Shown: positions 1 through 12,592, counted from the stretch's first letter. The stretch is DNA of 64,000 bases from Aralia elata (GCA_034770075.1 CM068388.1:61829969-61893968); one strand, 5' to 3'. The notes: a model not told the origin generated them from the sequence alone. Made by a program: numbers and translations.

Positions 1-740
1 TGTGTCAGTATTCTTTTTTGGCTTTTGGACCTGTCATATCAAACTGAAGCTTTACTTACTTCGTTGATAGGTCGCTTTCAGCAAGCTAGCTAGTAGACAC
101 ATCTTCATTTTCAAATAAGGATATATTATTTGACACTTTATGATCTTCTGATTTGCAACGTTCCATTATCAGTCTGCATGTCAGACCTGACTTTACTCTA
201 CGATATTTGAGTGACTTTGTGAACTGACGAATTAACCTTTATTTGTTCAGATGTTCTTTTCTTCATAACTTGTATAATAACTTTACGATTATTTTAATGT
301 TTGGCTCTTCGTTTGGCTTTATGATTTTGCAGCCTCTTCTTTATTTTGGTGGTTCAACGAACTTGCAGGTTACTCTACGATGTTGGCATTACATTATGAA
401 TAAGAAAAGTATTTCTACGAACCATTCTTCACTCGATAAACCTTTTTCTTACTGAATGATCCTTGAGTTCCTTTAGTGATTGTTTGAACTTTTCTTCATT
501 CAGTCTTTACTTAGTATGCTCTGATTGGCTTAACTATTCTTCGATCACCTTAATCTGGTCTGTACTTTGTAAAGTGAGATGAACTTTCCTCTTTAGAATG
601 AAGTGAGCTGTGCGATTCTTTGTTCACTTTGGAGAATGATCTTTACTTTGCAAAATGAACTCTATATCTTGTGTAACAGCTCTACGATCCTTCTGATGCT
701 TTACGATCATGAGTTAACTTTGTAATTCATTCTGAGCTTA

Positions 741-1050
741 CGAACTGGCAGAGTAACTTTACGAACGTAGAATTCCTACTAACTATACATCAGATTTATT
801 TAGTAAGATCAACCTAACATTCTTGATCTTTCTAGTCTAAGTCCTTGTACATATATTTCATTAAAGGAATTTACAATACTTGCTTATATACATTAATCAT
901 TTTATATTTTGAATACTTAGATTACTCTGCTTACAATATTTACATTACGAACATGCAGAGTAACTCTATAATAAGATCAACCTAATAACCTTGATCTTTA
1001 TATTCTAAGTCTTTGTACATGTATTTCTTTTATAAGGACTTTACAAAATT
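741..1050. repeat. Imperfect tandem duplication
   Basis: Two diverged copies, about 741-880 and 948-1050. Shared blocks are CGAAC..GCAGAGTAACT (741 and 948) and TAAGATCAACCTAA followed by TTGATCTTT and TTGTACAT (804 and 972). The second copy is about 40 bases shorter between the blocks. Origin unknown; probably internal to an LTR. Confidence 0.6.
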
Positions 1051-1387
1051 TAGAACCAAATAAATTTTAATCTTATATTCATCATCACACTATATTTATC
1101 AATAATAAGTATGCAAATCATAATATTCAGCAATGTATCAATTTTCTAGCAGGTCACATTTATCACATAAACATATAATCATATAAGTACACAATCAGAT
1201 AGTTCACATAATTTAATATGATCTCATAGACACATAAGCACATAATCACTTAGATAATTAATCACATAACAACGTAGACATAATTTTTATTTACATAATC
1301 ACAATAGTCATCATCAAATCAAACAGATTCCAACAGTTTCTTTTCTTGCTTTGGTGAATTAGTGAAGATTATGAAGAGAATTGCTTG

Positions 1388-1397
1388 CTATTTATAG
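1388..1397 (-). promoter_or_regulatory. Possible minus-strand TATA box
   Basis: CTATAAATAG on the minus strand, followed downstream on that strand by CAAGCAATTCTC, resembles plant LTR core promoters such as those at 10719 and 8464. If real, the flank here is a minus-oriented LTR. Only the motif supports this. Confidence 0.3.
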
Positions 1398-3659
1398 TAA
1401 AAGTAAGAGTTAGGGCATAAGAGTCATTATGCTAACTCTCCTAAGCTAACCATGGTCACATGCTAGACTCATCATGGTTAAATGGTGAGGGATGAGATGG
1501 CTAGCTTACTTAGCAATCTCTTCCCTTTAATTGGTCCATTTTAATTCTCTTGGATCAAGTTCTTACTTAGTTAGCTTAACTAGGTTTTCTTTTCCTAGTT
1601 CGGTTACTCCAACTAGTTAGTTAGTCGTAATCGTTGACTTTGACTTTTCGTATTTCTACTTATATAATATTTCATATTATACACGGTTAGCTTTCGACAT
1701 TCGTTCGATTAGCCGAAAAATTGCATTTTTTGTTTTTAAATTTTTATTAGAGCTTACGTCTCGTGACATCAAATAAATGCCATGGTGTCATTTAAAAAAT
1801 TGAAAAACTTTGTGCAATAGGTTCATATATACGCATTTACATTATGCAATGGGCGTTTTTAACGTGAATAGTATTTTTACGTCTTTTATCAGAAAAATTT
1901 TATTTTCTTCTACGAAACCCTAATTCGTACTTTCTAGACATGTAAACACATTCTAGGTCATAATATGACTTTGAAACACATAACACAGAATAATATTCAT
2001 AAAAACTCATTTTATTCAATAGCAAGTTCACAATGAAAGGTATAAAAGCCCTAATATTAAATCTATGTTTAAGTTTGTTTTAATCTTGGTTGTTGTGGGA
2101 GTTTGATATATTTAATGGAGGATCATGGTGGATTCTAGAGTATAAGAAGGTTTATGATGTATGATATTAGTTTATGATAGCTTATGCTTAAAAAATCAAG
2201 GAATCATGATAGTTCAATTAGTAAACATGAAAGTCGAAAAATCTGTTTAAACCTAAAAACAGAAACTGAAATTTGAATGACCATAACTCTCATTCTATTT
2301 TAAATTTTTGAGTCTGGTCAACTTGTGGAGATAGACATATGAGTCCTCTAAACACTCGAATAACAATTTCTAAAAAATACCTTGTAGATTATTTATGGTG
2401 ATTTTTTTTACCAAAGTAGGATACAACTGGAAAATCGACAAAAACATTTTGCCTAAATTTTTCATGGACAATTTCATCTACTTAATCATTAAAATAAATT
2501 AAGACCTTTTGGAACATAAAACTATATGGTATAACGAAGCTCCTGTTAAAAAATGAACGTATTCTGACTTCGGACGAATGAGATATGATCAATCAAAAAT
2601 TAGGATTTTAAACACTAATATTGCTCTAACTTGAGTTTTATAACTCTGATGGTCACAAATTTTAACTGGAAGTTCAATTGAATTGTATGAGATACTGACC
2701 AAATTTGGTGATTTTTGGAATTAAGTACGATATAGCAAAATTTGTTAAGTTACGAACCAAAATGATCCTTTTAAAAATACTAAATAAAGTTAAAATTATT
2801 TAAAAAATTATTTTTATGTGTGGAATGTTTTTAAGTATGTGGGGCTAGAAGAGAATTTTTTTAATAAAATGGTTAAGGAGGCTTAATGAAGAAAATGGAG
2901 TTACGAAGAGATAAAACAGTTGATTAGAGTAAAGTCAAAAATTATTGATATAATTTCTATCGTCTAAAATATGTCGACATGGGATGTATGAGTTTAAGTA
3001 AAGTTTACTCATATATTTTTATGAAAATATTATAAAAATAATGTGAGGGGACATTTAAGATTGATTGAGTTGAAAGAACAATTACCGGATTAGGTTACGA
3101 TTAATACCGACGATAATTATTAAGAGGTGTCAATTAACTTAATTAAATAAATCCTTATGGATGATGTAGGTTATCATTTGAAGGAAGAAATTATGGATGT
3201 GAATAATGTAGATGATGAACTATGGACCGAGGTAGGTTTTTTCAGAACTTTCGGTATTATAAACTTGTTTTAATATGCACTCTGTGTAACAATGTGATTA
3301 TAACTATTAATATTCAATTGATGGTTTAAGTTAATTGTTCTATGTGAACTATATAGTTTGAGAAATGCGAAGCATGGGTATTATGAAACATGTATCAGAT
3401 ATAAAACATGTATATAATGTACAACATGAGAAACGTGAAGCATGTATAAAATATACAGTTTGAGAAACATGAAAGCATGCATAAAATTCGAATCATGGGA
3501 AAATGTGAAGCGTGATGAAATGTGAATTGTGTGTTATGTGATAGTTGTTAAACTTATTGAGCAATGTAGGTGCACACCCTTGCTTTAAATAAATATTTTC
3601 AGCAAAACTGAGGAAGCTAGAGGTTCCGATAAAGATAAAGGAAAAAGGAATGCTTAATG

Positions 3660-5485
3660 TGAAAGTAGTATGCACACAAGCCAATCATATTTGATATGAT
3701 GTAGCATATACTTTGTAATCTTATTCATTTATTAATAAAGGAATTGATTTTCTCAAAATGTATTTTATATTATCTACATGGTGCTGTTATATTAAATGTG
3801 ATAAACCCATAGTTTTGAGCAATGCTTTTAGAATCATGATGGTGATCATGCTAATGAGATCTAAATTCAAGATAGCTCACAAACTAAAATTGTTCCTAAT
3901 CGTTGGATTACTGAATTGGGGATTAGTGAATCCGGATAGATTAATACATACGTTGCTTACTCTTAGGAAGAGGATGATTGATCTCATAATCATTTGTGTG
4001 GAGACACTAAAGCAAGTATGTAGGTGCTTATTGGAAAATAAGTTCACTGAACGTGGCTCGCTAAGGAATACCTAATGGAGTTTTACTCGCCTGTCAATAG
4101 GAATTCCTATAGTGATAGTTGTACAAGTGATCCTTGGACTTGAGATCATCATAGTATCTTGTGTATGATGAGTTATACTTTGACATGTCCCTTAAGACCT
4201 TGTGGGTATATCAAAGGGTATGATTGGGTATAATTAGTTGTACATGTAGATAGGTGAATGATCAACAAAGAATCTACCTCGTCTAGTAAAAGATGTGAAT
4301 GTCCTATGTGATTCGATAAATGATAACTCAGTAGTCCTTGGCCAAGGCAGAATTAAATTAGAAAGGAGTTTCTAATTTGCATTAATTAGAGTTGTGCATT
4401 TTAGAATCGAAATACATATAATTAAATAAAATAAGACTTGACAGTAAATCCATGTCTTATATTTAATTAGGACATTGTATGGTAGAAGGATTGAATTGTA
4501 CGGTAACTATTTACTCAAAGGTTCTTTTGTGATTAATGTTGAAATCTATATTATCTGGAAAGTCGTTGATCGCTAAGGGGGCTTACCCTTATTGTAGAAT
4601 AAATATTATTTATTTATTTAAATAAATTAAATAGTTTAATTTATTTATTTAAATAAGATTAGAATTGTTCTAATTGATTTATTCACAACCGGTTTAATAT
4701 GGAGAACCTAAAGGGTCACACCGCAAAAGGAAAATATTTATTTAAAAAGTAAATGACATAATTGTAATAATAAGTGAAGTGTATTTAATTTACTCTTTGG
4801 AGATAGAATAAATTAAATAGCTTAATATTTATTATTTAATATTTTGGAGATATTAAATATAAATTAATAAGAGGAGTCTTATTATTATTATTATTACTTT
4901 TACTATTATTTAATTCCTAATAGGGATTGTGAATTAATTAATAGAAGTACTCTCCCATAGATTCCTAATTGGATTAGGAGCATTAATAATTAAAGGAGTT
5001 TAATTATACAAACCCTAATCCTAAATAGTTTAGGGAAGGGTTATTCCTACATCTATGAATAAGAGGGGTTTTATCATAGATTAGGGTTACACACTCTTGC
5101 ATTAGATTGTGGAGAGTACTTACAATTTCTATAGAGATAGAAACTAGGGTTTTGCCAAATACCCAACTTCTTGAATACTTGTTCTTCCTTGATGGATCAC
5201 CTCTAGAGGCCAAACACTTGGGTGGCTAACGTTGATCAAAGGAAGGAATCACACCATAGCATTCGAGGAGAACACGAAGGGCTAGGAGTTAAACTTGTAC
5301 CCGAGGAAGCTTTGTTCAACGAGGGTATAATTTCTTATTCTCTTTCTCTTTCGTTTATATCGTTAATTGAGCACATTGATCGATCATGGTGATGGTTTGT
5401 ATAAAAATTTTAAAATCCGTTTTATCGCGCTTCCGCTCTATTTATGTAATTTGATTGCATGCTCGCGTTATATACAAACCTAACA
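3660..5485 (+). repeat. 5' LTR of LARD-like element
   Basis: 1826 bp, TG...CA ends. Nearly identical to 7074-8895. Relative to the partner it carries four extra bases in a TATT run near 4610 and a changed promoter site: TATGAATA at 5054-5061 where the 3' LTR has TATAAATA. Small open frames inside (for example 3758-4075) recur in both LTRs and are not protein genes. Confidence 0.93.
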
Positions 5486-5486
5486 G

Positions 5487-5499
5487 TGGTATCAGAGCC
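5487..5499 (+). other. Primer binding site (initiator tRNA-Met type)
   Basis: TGGTATCAGAGCC begins two bases after the LTR end. This is the common plant LTR-retrotransposon primer site complementary to the 3' end of initiator tRNA-Met. Confidence 0.9.
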
Positions 5500-5590
5500 T
5501 AATCATGTGCTAATTATCGATCTTATGATTCCATGTATGAATTGATATGCGATACGATCGGATTTTGGGCTGAAGAAAATTTTTCTGAAT

Positions 5591-5728
5591 CTGCGTCGCG
5601 GTGCGGCCGCGCCGCTTCCAGTTCATTCTGGAGCGCGACCGCACTCTAACCCAGAAAAACATTTCTGGGGGTGCAGCGCGGCCGCGCCGCTTCTAGTTCA
5701 AAATGGAGCGCGGTCGCGCCGGTGTCCA
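5591..5728 (+). repeat. GC-rich direct repeat in LARD leader
   Basis: Two copies of a roughly 75-bp unit, recognisable by GCGGCCGCGCCGCTTC at 5603 and 5678, each followed by AGTTCA and a GGAGCGCG block. Strikingly GC-rich inside a strongly AT-rich element. It follows the primer site, where packaging or dimerisation signals usually lie; that role is inference. Confidence 0.75.
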
Positions 5729-6672
5729 GACTTTGAAATTTTTTTTGTTTTTCTTAATTAAAATAAATGGTTTATTTAATTGATAAAAGTTTAAAATAAA
5801 AGAGTTTATTTTATCTGGAATATGATTTCAGATTACTAAAATTAAAGGAGTTTAATTTGGATTTGGTTTTTGATTAAAATAAAAGAGTTTATTTTGTTTC
5901 AAAACTAAATATTAGCAAAACTTTTGCCCATTAATTGATATCAATGCATATATGAAATGGTTTTATTATTCATGGGATGAATGTTATTTATTGATACATA
6001 TAGAGATATGTATGATAATAAATAGGGATTGATTATGGACTATTGACCAATGTGTGATTGGATTTATTTTAGTAAATGCTTGAATGTATGGGTTTTATAA
6101 ATGGGGTATGCGTACCTCGTCTTCTCTAAATTTTTCTTAATGTAAATTCTATCTCCCTCCTATGTACTTCCTCTTGACTGCTGATCAAGGTTTCTATTTA
6201 TTGTAAGTAGTTTTTGTAATAGGAATAGTTAGAATTAATTTTGAAGAATTGGAGACAAAGGAGCAAGGAACGCTTGAAGACCCGTTTGTAATGGAGCCCG
6301 GGTTTAAATGTAATAGTTATATTTAAATTTAATTCTTGCACCCTAGGTTTGACCTTTTGGTTCACTTGGTGGCTCTAGTGAACCAAACTAGAATAAAAGT
6401 CCATAATCAATCCGGGTAGAATATAATATTCTATATGTGCATGCTTACTATATATATATATATTATATATTATCCAACATGCTTCGCATGTAAAATAATA
6501 TGACACGTATTTTATATATATATGTGCATGCGCGCTAAACAAGATGAGACTAATAATAACAAACCCCTCAAAGTAATATATTAAGTCCTAAGCGTTCAAA
6601 GATATTTGGAATATCGAACGTCGCCTTCTAGCATGGTAAACAATAGAGTATTAAATATTTAATATGAGTTTG

Positions 6673-6959
6673 TTGTGTCACCACAAGGCAAGTATTAAAT
6701 ATTTAAGATATTGCTTTATCACATTTGATGCTTATAAATAGACTGAACGATGCTGTTTTGTTGTGTCACCACAAGGACAGTGTTTTTCTTTCGAATATAT
6801 GGAAGTGCTAGGTTAGACTTAACTTGGATAATTTGATTCGGATGTGTCACCACTTGATCAAAATAATCTAAGAGGCAAAATACAAGGAGTTACATAGTGA
6901 TGTAATTGACAATAGTTGTCTACCTATTTATTTATATATCGCGTGTTGTGTCACCACAA
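6673..6959 (+). repeat. Dispersed palindromic motif TTGTGTCACCACAA
   Basis: Exact TTGTGTCACCACAA occurs at 6673-6686, 6761-6774 and 6946-6959, with a degenerate form (TGTGTCACCAC) at 6843-6853. TTGTG and CACAA can pair around a 4-base loop. Function unknown. Confidence 0.8.
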
Positions 6960-7073
6960 GGCTATATACATTTGAAATGTGATCCTTAATCTCACTAGCA
7001 AATCTTTAATTAGAATTGCTGAACTATATAATGAGGGTAATATAGTTTGATGAAAATAGTGGGAGATACCAAT

Positions 7074-8895
7074 TGAAAGTAGTATGCACACAAGCCAATC
7101 ATATTTGATATGATATAGCATATACTTTGTAATCTTATTCATTTATTAATAAAGGAATTGATTTTCTCAAAAGGCATTTTATATTATCTACATGGTGCTG
7201 TTATATTAAATGTGATAAACCCATAGTTTTGAGCAATGCTTTTAGAATCATGATGGTGATCATGCTAATGAGATCTAAATTCAAGATAGCTCACAAACTA
7301 AAATTGTTCCTAATCGTTGGATTACTGAATTGGGGATTAGTGAATCCGGATAGATTAGTACATACGTTGCTTGCTCTTAGGAAGAGGATGATTGATCTAA
7401 TAATCATTTGTGTGGCGACAACTAAAGCAAGTATGTAGGTGCTTATTGGAGAATAAATTCACTAAACGTGGCTCGCTAAGGAATACCTAATGGAGTTTTA
7501 CTCGCCTGTCAATAGGAATTCCTATAGTGATAGTTGTATAAGTGATCCTTGGACTTGAGATCATTATAGTATCTTGTGTATGATGAGTTATACTTTGACA
7601 TGTCCCTTAAGACCTTGTGGGTATATCAAAGGGTATGATTGGGTATAATTAGTTGTACATGGAGATAGGTGAATGATCAACAAAGAATCTACCTCGTCTA
7701 GTAAAAGATGTGAATGTCCTATGTGATTCGATAAATGATAACTCAGTAGTCCTTGGCCAAGGCAGAATGAAATTAGAAAGGAGTTTCTAATTTGCATTAA
7801 TTAGAGTTGTGCATTTGGGAATCGAAATACATATAATTAAATAAAATAAGACTTGACAGTAAATCCATGTCTTATATTTAATTAGGACATTGTATGGTAG
7901 AAGGATTGAATTGTACGGTAACTATTTACTCAAAGGTTCTTTTGTGATTAATGTTGAAATCTATATTATCTGGAAAGTCGTTGATCGCTAAGGGGGCTTA
8001 CCCTTATTGTAGAATAAATATTATTTATTTAAATAAATTAAATAGTTTAATTTATTTATTTAAATAAGATTAGAATTGTTCTAATTGATTTATTCACAAC
8101 CGGTTTAATATGAAGAACCTAAAGGGTCACACCGCAAAAGAAAAATATTTATTTAAGAAGTAATGGCATAATTGTAATAATAAGTTAAGTGTATTTAATT
8201 TACTCTATGGAGATAGAATAAATTAAATAGCTTAATATTTATTATTTAATATTTTGGAAATATTAAATATAAATTAATAAGAGGAGTCTTATTATTATTA
8301 TTATTACTTTTACTATTATTTAATTCCTAATAGGGATTGAGAATTAATTAATAGAAGTACTCTCCCATGGATTCCTAATTGGATTAGGAGCATTAATAAT
8401 TAAAGGAGTTTAATTATACAAACCATAATCCTAAATAGTTTAGGGAAGGGTTATTCCTACATCTATAAATAAGAGGGGTCTTATCATAGATTAGGGTTAC
8501 ACACTCTTGCATTAGATTGTGGAGAGTACTTACAATTTCTATAGAGATAGAAACTAGGGTTTTGCCAAATACCCAACTTCTTGAATACTTGTTCTTCATT
8601 GGTGGATCACCTCTAGAGGCCAAACGCTTGGGTGGCTAACGTTGATCAAAGGAAGGAATCACACCGTAGCATTCGAGGAGAACACAAAGGACTAGGAGTT
8701 GAACTTGTACCCGAAGAAGCTTTGTTCAACGAGGGTATAATTTCTTATTCTCTTTCTCTTTCGTTTATATCGTTAATTGAGCACATTGATCGATCATGGT
8801 GATGGTTTGTATAAAATTTTTAAAATCCGTTTTATCGCGCTTCCGCTCTATTTATGTAATTTGATTGCATGCTCGCGTTATATACAAACCTAACA
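7074..8895 (+). repeat. 3' LTR of LARD-like element
   Basis: 1822 bp, TG...CA ends, near-identical to 3660-5485. Preceded by the purine-rich tract and followed by target duplication TAATG at 8896-8900. It retains an intact TATA-like box at 8464-8471. Confidence 0.93.
8464..8471 (+). promoter_or_regulatory. TATA box of LARD LTR
   Basis: TATAAATA followed by AGAGGGG, about 430 bp before the LTR end. The 5' LTR has TATGAATA at 5054-5061, so the copy that would drive full-length transcription carries a mutated box. Confidence 0.5.
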
Positions 8896-8900
8896 TAATG

Positions 8901-9349
8901 AATAGAAGCGATCAAAGTTTAAGTTTTGGTAATAAAACTCTATTGTTAGGATTGATTAAATATGTTGATTAAACCTTTTGGGGGTAAATACGTTTTGTGA
9001 TGATAAAAGTTAGAAATCTATTTAGTATAACTTTAGTTATGCTAGATGAGTGTTAATATTACAAGTCACATAAAATTAGTTGAAAAAGAATATATAGGAA
9101 GAAAATTAGCATCTGGATTGTGAGCTTATGAATACTCATAATTAATGTATTATCTTAAATCATAATATATATGATTTTGAAAGGAAGATGTAAATATTAC
9201 GATTTTGGAATAGAAAGATGTTGTAAAGTTTTAATTAAACGAGATTTTATCAATTATTTACGTTATTTAATGATGAGTTAGTAAGTGGTTATGCTGTACC
9301 GTGAGCACCATACCCGAGGTTAAGGTAACCCGGATTTAGGGGCGTCACA
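8901..9349 (+). repeat. 3' end of an older gypsy-type LTR
   Basis: The segment ends GGATTTAGGGGCGTCACA, matching the chromovirus LTR termini at 12589 and 19717. It resumes the sequence interrupted by the LARD at 3654. The left end of this LTR was not found, so a solo LTR and a truncated element cannot be told apart. It abuts the zinc-knuckle region of the copia gag remnant starting at 9350. Confidence 0.5.
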
Positions 9350-10105
9350 GTCAAGATATTATAAATCTGAGTGTCCTCAAGTGAAAAGAAAAAAGAAAGA
9401 GAAAAAGTACTCTCTAGACAAGTACAAGAAAAAAGAAGCTAAAACAATGAAAGCAACCTAGAGTGACTCTGAAAGTTCAAATAAAGAAAAGTCCAATAGT
9501 GAGGATCATGGACATCTATATCTTATGGCTGATGAACATAGTGACTCAGGAAACATTGAAAGTTCATATCGTGACTTTGGCTCTGAGGTAATTCTTGATC
9601 TAACTGAATTTGATAAATTAGAAATGTTTAAAGCTATGAATCATATGTTTGATTAGATAAGAGAATTAATAAAGATTAAAAAGGAAAACACGAATAGCAA
9701 TGCCAAGTTAGTAAAAGAATTAGAAAGCTTAAAATCTGTAAATGAGAGCATGAATTTGAAATTGAAAGAGTTATAGGATAAAGAAGAGAAAACTAATATA
9801 GTGTTATATGGGTTTAATGTTCAAAGAGATATACGATGATTAAACTTCAACAAAATTTCTGATAATAGCTCTAAGAAAATAGCTTTTATGCCTGCTTCTA
9901 GTTGTACTGATGAGAATTATCATTTAATTGCTAATTGCATGCCTCATAGTTATGAAAAGTTTAAATTGCTTAAGAAAACTCTGCATGAAACTAAGAACTA
10001 TTGGAAGAAATAACCGAATGTTGAAATCATGAGAAAGAAAATTTTTGATGAAAAGAAACTAGAGATTGTGCCTGTACTAGACAATGAAAGTGAAAAGGGT
10101 CAGTT
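9350..10105 (+). pseudogene. Copia gag remnant, part 1
   Basis: Translated with stops, this resembles the C-terminal gag region of plant copia elements. It starts with the second half of a zinc knuckle (YYKSECPQVKR), then a lysine-rich stretch, an acidic serine-rich stretch (SDSESSNKEKS), a LYLMADE motif typical of copia gag, and a coiled-coil-like segment rich in K, E, L and N. Several in-frame stops make it non-functional. It is cut on the left by an LTR ending at 9349 and on the right by gypsy A; the same element resumes at 19718. The domain order (knuckle, then acidic LCLMA-like motif) matches the better-preserved copia at 34.8-35.1 kb, probably SIRE/Maximus-like. Confidence 0.7.
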
Positions 10106-10718
10106 TGTAATATTTCGAACCCTAATAAGATTTGTATATGTAAATTATGTGTTTATTAAATGAAATTTCTTATTCCGACTCTGTGTTATGTGATGATATA
10201 CTCTAATGAACGACTGTTCAGGGAATCATTAAAAACCTAATATGATTCGAAAACGCTATCATATACGTTTAGAATTAGAGCGTATAACCTAAATCTAGGT
10301 ATCAAGAAGTTTAAAACCTTAAGCCCAAATGAGATTCAAATTTTGTGCTTAATAAAGATCCAAATGATATTTCGAACCAGGTGTTTTGTGATTTTTTAGT
10401 GTAAACGATGAATTTGGTCAAATAAAATTTTTTGGTCAAACTGCTTAGTCGTGCTTACAGTGACAAAATGATTTGTTGTGTTTTCCACGATTTCACCAAA
10501 AAGCATCCTGACAAATTATTTTTAGTAAGTTGATGTGTCGTGCTTAAACTGATATAGTGCTTTGTCGTGCTTACGCTGATAAGCTGCTTTGTTGTGCTTA
10601 CACCTGGCACACGCCAACTTACGCCTGGCACACGCTGGGTACTAAAGTGTAATTAACCTAGGTACCAATGTGTAATAACCCGAGCCCCTAACGTGCAATT
10701 AATGAAACTTGGTTTTCC

Positions 10719-10727
10719 TATAAATAA
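10719..10727 (+). promoter_or_regulatory. TATA box in gypsy A LTR
   Basis: TATAAATAA in a GTTTTCC..ACAAGC context, repeated in the 3' LTR at 17967-17974. It likely marks the U3 core promoter, with transcription starting a few tens of bases downstream. Confidence 0.6.
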
Positions 10728-10929
10728 CAAGCTTAGTTATTCATTATTTCTTACCATTTCAAGAACAGTTCAAGAGCAAAAACACTCTATATTTATATTT
10801 TGAGAGATATTGTGAGATAAAACTTACTTTCGAAGTATCGAAACACTACGCGATTAGAAGTAAAGCTAGCAACTACAAGAGGTATTACTCTAGTGGTTAT
10901 TATTTTCATTTTTCTTTATATATTTAGTA

Positions 10930-11340
10930 AAAATATACTTTTATAAGCAGTTATAATGCCCAAATTATTTTAAGTATATAGTACAAAAGTCCTATTTACA
11001 AGCAGTTATAATGTCCGATTTATTTCTCTTATATATTAGAAAATATACTTTTATAAACAGTTACTATGTCCGACTTTCTTCAACTATTTAGTAAAAATAT
11101 TCATTTTACAAGAAGTTATAATGCTGAAATTTTCTCAAATATAATAGCCGAATATTCATTTTATAAGCAGTTATAATGCCCGATTTATTTCAAACATAGT
11201 AAACGAATATTCATTTTGCAAGTAGTTATAATGCTCAATTTATTTTAAATATAGTTGATGAATATTCATTTTATAAGCAGTTATAATGCTGAAATTATTT
11301 CATGTATAGTAGAAGAAGTCTTATTTATATGCGGTTACGA
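10930..11340 (+). repeat. 55-bp tandem repeat in 5' LTR
   Basis: About eight imperfect copies marked by AGCAGTTATAATG at 10946, then every 55 bp (anchors 10948, 11003, 11058, 11113, 11168, 11223, 11278, 11332). The unit includes ATATTCATTTTATA and a following ATTTATTTCAAA block. It lies downstream of the TATA box, so would be transcribed as R/U5. The same array is in the 3' LTR. Confidence 0.88.
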
Positions 11341-12592
11341 TACCCAAAATAAAACTTAAAAGATTTAATCGTTAAACGCTTATTTGTCTATATAAACTTA
11401 TAATCGTGTAGGATTTATGGCGAACGTTTAGACCGTTATATTAACTGTAAAAGATATACGAGGCAAGTCTTCTAACCTTGTTACATTTAAGCAAGTATAT
11501 TACATCTTGCTATCATTTATTGTAAAGTTATTACTTCTTGTTCAGCATAACTTAAAAAATTGATCATTATTCATATATTGTTTATTCGAGCGTAAAATGT
11601 TGTGACAAACCAAATTGTTTTGGTACGACATCTTATACTGAGAAATGGAACACCTTGATGTAAGGTGAACTGAAACACCTTGATGTAAGGTGGTAAATGT
11701 TAATTATATATTGACACAAATTGTAGGATGATATGCATACTCCTAGGCTATTGGTAAGGCTGATCCCCTACCAGATATCCAAAATCAAGCTTTTCGAAGT
11801 CATTGAAGACTGATAGAACTGATTGAAACACATGGTTCATGTACAGAACCCTCAGTTATACATCTTTGATATCTTTCAACTCAAACACATTGTGTTTACA
11901 TTTTCAAATAAACTTGCTGAGCATTTGTAACTCATTCTTGCATATACTTTCTTTTGCAGTCTTAAATGATAATCCTGGCACCTCAATGACAAACAAGGGA
12001 AAAGGCCATGTTAATTAGTTTTATCCTACTGTTGTGAATGTTTTCAAGTCTTATAAGACTTTTGTTATAATAAAGACATAGTATTGAGAATGTTGTAACC
12101 AAGCTTAAACTTATTAAATATATATCATCTTTTGTTACATCTCTTGCGTTGTATTTACATTCTTAGTTAAGTTAGAAAGTAGCATTTGATCTAGTACAGT
12201 ATCCTTATGAACTGTACATCTGAATGAGAGTATTTAAATGATACTGGGAGTTCTGTAAGCGATGAGGTTACATTTAATGAGCGCCAGTAAGGTGCCACCT
12301 TTACCGGAATGCGCCCCTCAGTTCCAAGAATATTCTTATCATTAATACTGTGAATGTCAGATAGGTAAGGAATATCGATATGAAAGAAATATTCATAAGA
12401 TATGAATCTATACATCCAAGTGAGGGTATCCAAACACAGTTAACGTTCTGGCCGAAACTATTACCTGTTACAGGATAATGTGAACCTTGGATATATAGAA
12501 GTTATATAATATTGAATATTTATAGGTGAATAGTTTCACGTGAGCACCAAATCTGCTACAGGAAGTGTAGAGAATTTGGGGGCATCACAGGT

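Larger units (their letters stand above)
1..3654. other. Non-coding repeat flank, probably old gypsy LTR sequence
   Basis: AT-rich sequence without a coding region I can support; reading frames are short and unconserved. Texture (long AT runs, local direct repeats, a minus-strand TATA-like site near 1390) resembles the multi-kilobase LTRs of chromoviruses elsewhere in the window. No LTR boundary or coding domain could be fixed. It is interrupted at 3655 by the LARD-like element and probably continues at 8901-9349. Confidence 0.4.
3660..8895 (+). mobile_element. Complete non-autonomous LTR retrotransposon (LARD-like)
   Basis: Two near-identical LTRs (3660-5485 and 7074-8895) begin TGAAAG and end CTAACA. 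They are flanked by a perfect 5-bp target duplication TAATG at 3655-3659 and 8896-8900. A tRNA-iMet-type primer site follows the first LTR and a purine-rich tract (AGTGGGAGATA, about 7058-7068) precedes the second. The 1.59-kb interior encodes no gag or pol, so the element must have been mobilised by another element's proteins. By eye the LTRs differ at roughly 40 positions over 1.82 kb, suggesting a fairly young insertion. The interior is shorter than described LARDs and far longer than TRIMs. Orientation is set by primer site and purine tract. Confidence 0.92.
10106..12589 (+). repeat. Gypsy A 5' LTR
   Basis: 2484 bp, begins TGTAATATTTCGAACC and ends GGGGGCATCACA. It contains a TATA box at 10719, short CTTACGCCTGGCACACG repeats near 10610-10640, eight 55-bp tandem units (10930-11340), and a 25-bp duplication of CACCTTGATGTAAGGTG (11651 and 11676) present once in the 3' LTR. 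It also holds about 100 bp (about 11346-11446) missing from the 3' LTR near 18595. Confidence 0.93.

Noticed and set aside
3758..4075. Open frame shared with 7229-7438
   Set aside because: It lies within both LTRs of the LARD-like element, so duplication reflects LTR identity, not gene conservation.
5487..5499. TGGTATCAGAGC motifs as tRNA genes
   Set aside because: Only the short complement of a tRNA 3' end is present, always next to an LTR end; no cloverleaf is nearby.
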